Part shown: positions 34,385 through 34,658 of the stretch, piece after piece | Position numbering within the stretch: position 1 is the first letter of the stretch | Layout: each line of letters starts with the position of its first letter | DNA from: an uncultured Lachnospiraceae bacterium | Lineage (GTDB): Bacteria; Bacillota; Clostridia; Lachnospirales; Lachnospiraceae | Length of the DNA: 34,658 bases | NCBI GenBank assembly: GCA_947623805.1 | Contig: CANQHZ010000035.1 | Coordinates: 1 to 34,658, forward strand | Direction of reading: 5' to 3' | Notes under the pieces: model-generated | The model's database searches: none | The model's input: the letters and a program-made list of their open reading frames with translations, nothing else | What the model was told of the DNA's origin: nothing | Position numbers and translations under genes: made by a program

Positions 34385-34476
34385 ACTACGTAGAATTTGG
34401 GTGAAATATACAAAATAAGCGACGATTTGCGAAGCACCTAGTCGCGTTTTTGTATATTTCACACAAATTCGACCTC
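34385..34476 (+). repeat. ~90-bp palindromic repeat family, copy C
   Basis: The left arm GAATTTGGGTGAAATATACA (34393 onward) pairs with the right arm 34448-34470 over 23 bp with one mismatch, and GCGAC/GTCGC (34419-34423 with 34441-34445) extends it. Compared with copy B several arm positions have changed on both sides so that pairing is kept. Confidence 0.85.
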
Positions 34477-34489
34477 CTTAAAAAACCTT

Positions 34490-34658
34490 CTACAAAACCC
34501 TGCTGACAAACTCCCCCAGCTCCTCCGGCGTCATAGCCCCCACAACCGCCCCCATCTCCGCCAACATAGCCGCCGCCTGCCTATCATAATTCGGATTAGC
34601 CTCCATATCCAGCGCCGTAAGCACCACCATCTTCGCCCCACTCTCAATGATCCCCTTA
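34490..34658 (-). CDS. VWA-domain (YehP/CoxE-like) protein, C-terminal end only
   Basis: Partial: the gene runs off the right edge of the window and only the last 56 codons are present. The readable end, MVVLTALDMEANPNYDRQAA followed by MLAEMGAVVGAMTPEELGEF, resembles the last strand and helix of the von Willebrand factor A domains in proteins encoded with MoxR-type AAA+ ATPases (pattern A-L...P-x-x-D...L-x-x-x-G-x-x-V-x-A-x-T-P-x-x-L). The metal-binding DxSxS site would lie outside the window. It precedes the SWIM gene on the same strand. The assignment rests on a short segment and on context. Confidence 0.65.
   Translation of the reverse strand, partial: KGIIESGAKMVVLTALDMEANPNYDRQAAAMLAEMGAVVGAMTPEELGEFVSRVL

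Larger units (their letters stand above)
33945..34489. other. Repeat-filled non-coding gap between VWA and SWIM genes
   Basis: This 545-bp gap has no supportable gene. It holds three members of the palindromic family (D, B, C) and a 16-bp direct repeat, CAGCAGAGCT(G/A)CG(G/A)GA, at 34127-34142 and 34185-34200. No convincing promoter for the SWIM gene was found; it may depend on read-through from the VWA gene. Confidence 0.6.

Overview
The window reads as chromosome of a motile, anaerobic low-to-mid GC Clostridia, most like Lachnospiraceae. Evidence: a Firmicutes-type class III fructose-1,6-bisphosphatase, an ECF-transporter S component, a bactofilin, several clostridial-style chemoreceptors, an IscR-NifS-NifU minimal Fe-S set, an intracellular-looking GH53 galactanase and Rpn/PD-(D/E)XK 'transposase' genes of a type common in that family. 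Shine-Dalgarno sites and sigma-A type promoters are classical. No rRNA, tRNA, CRISPR array or phage gene was recognised. Species cannot be fixed by reading alone.

Layout. 1-5300: fbp, a hypothetical gene, a small CxC/CxxC protein, a GNAT acetyltransferase and a bactofilin. 5300-11200: an ECF S component followed by three chemoreceptor genes; the first two are a recent tandem duplication. 11400-17200: metY (sulfhydrylation), a polytopic membrane protein, a pyridoxal/pyridoxamine kinase and GH53. 17300-21400: iscR-nifS-nifU preceded by an Hpt-REC-HD-GYP protein. metY and iscR promoters share the same sequence around the -35 box, suggesting common sulfur/Fe-S control.

21500-34658 is the accessory part. 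Reading right to left (all genes on minus): the 3' end of a VWA-type protein, a double SWIM zinc-finger protein, a small helical protein that overlaps it, a calcineurin-like phosphoesterase, then two successive units of [Rpn-type nuclease + DUF4132 protein]. VWA + SWIM + DUF4132 is the gene company of the enterobacterial yehI/yehL/yehP/yehQ (MoxR-type AAA+) systems; the AAA+ gene would be expected just beyond the right edge. The Rpn cassette (about 1.04 kb, with promoter and upstream terminator hairpin) is present twice, nearly identical except for a completely different C-terminal tail.

Non-coding structure is concentrated in the same accessory part. A 224-bp element (25466-25689) has perfect 21-bp terminal inverted repeats, a long interrupted closing stem and three internal hairpins. 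A separate family of about 90-bp palindromes occurs four times plus one remnant; two copies have diverged arms that still pair. These two repeat types and the duplicated Rpn-DUF4132 module within a VWA/SWIM locus are the most promising undescribed features.
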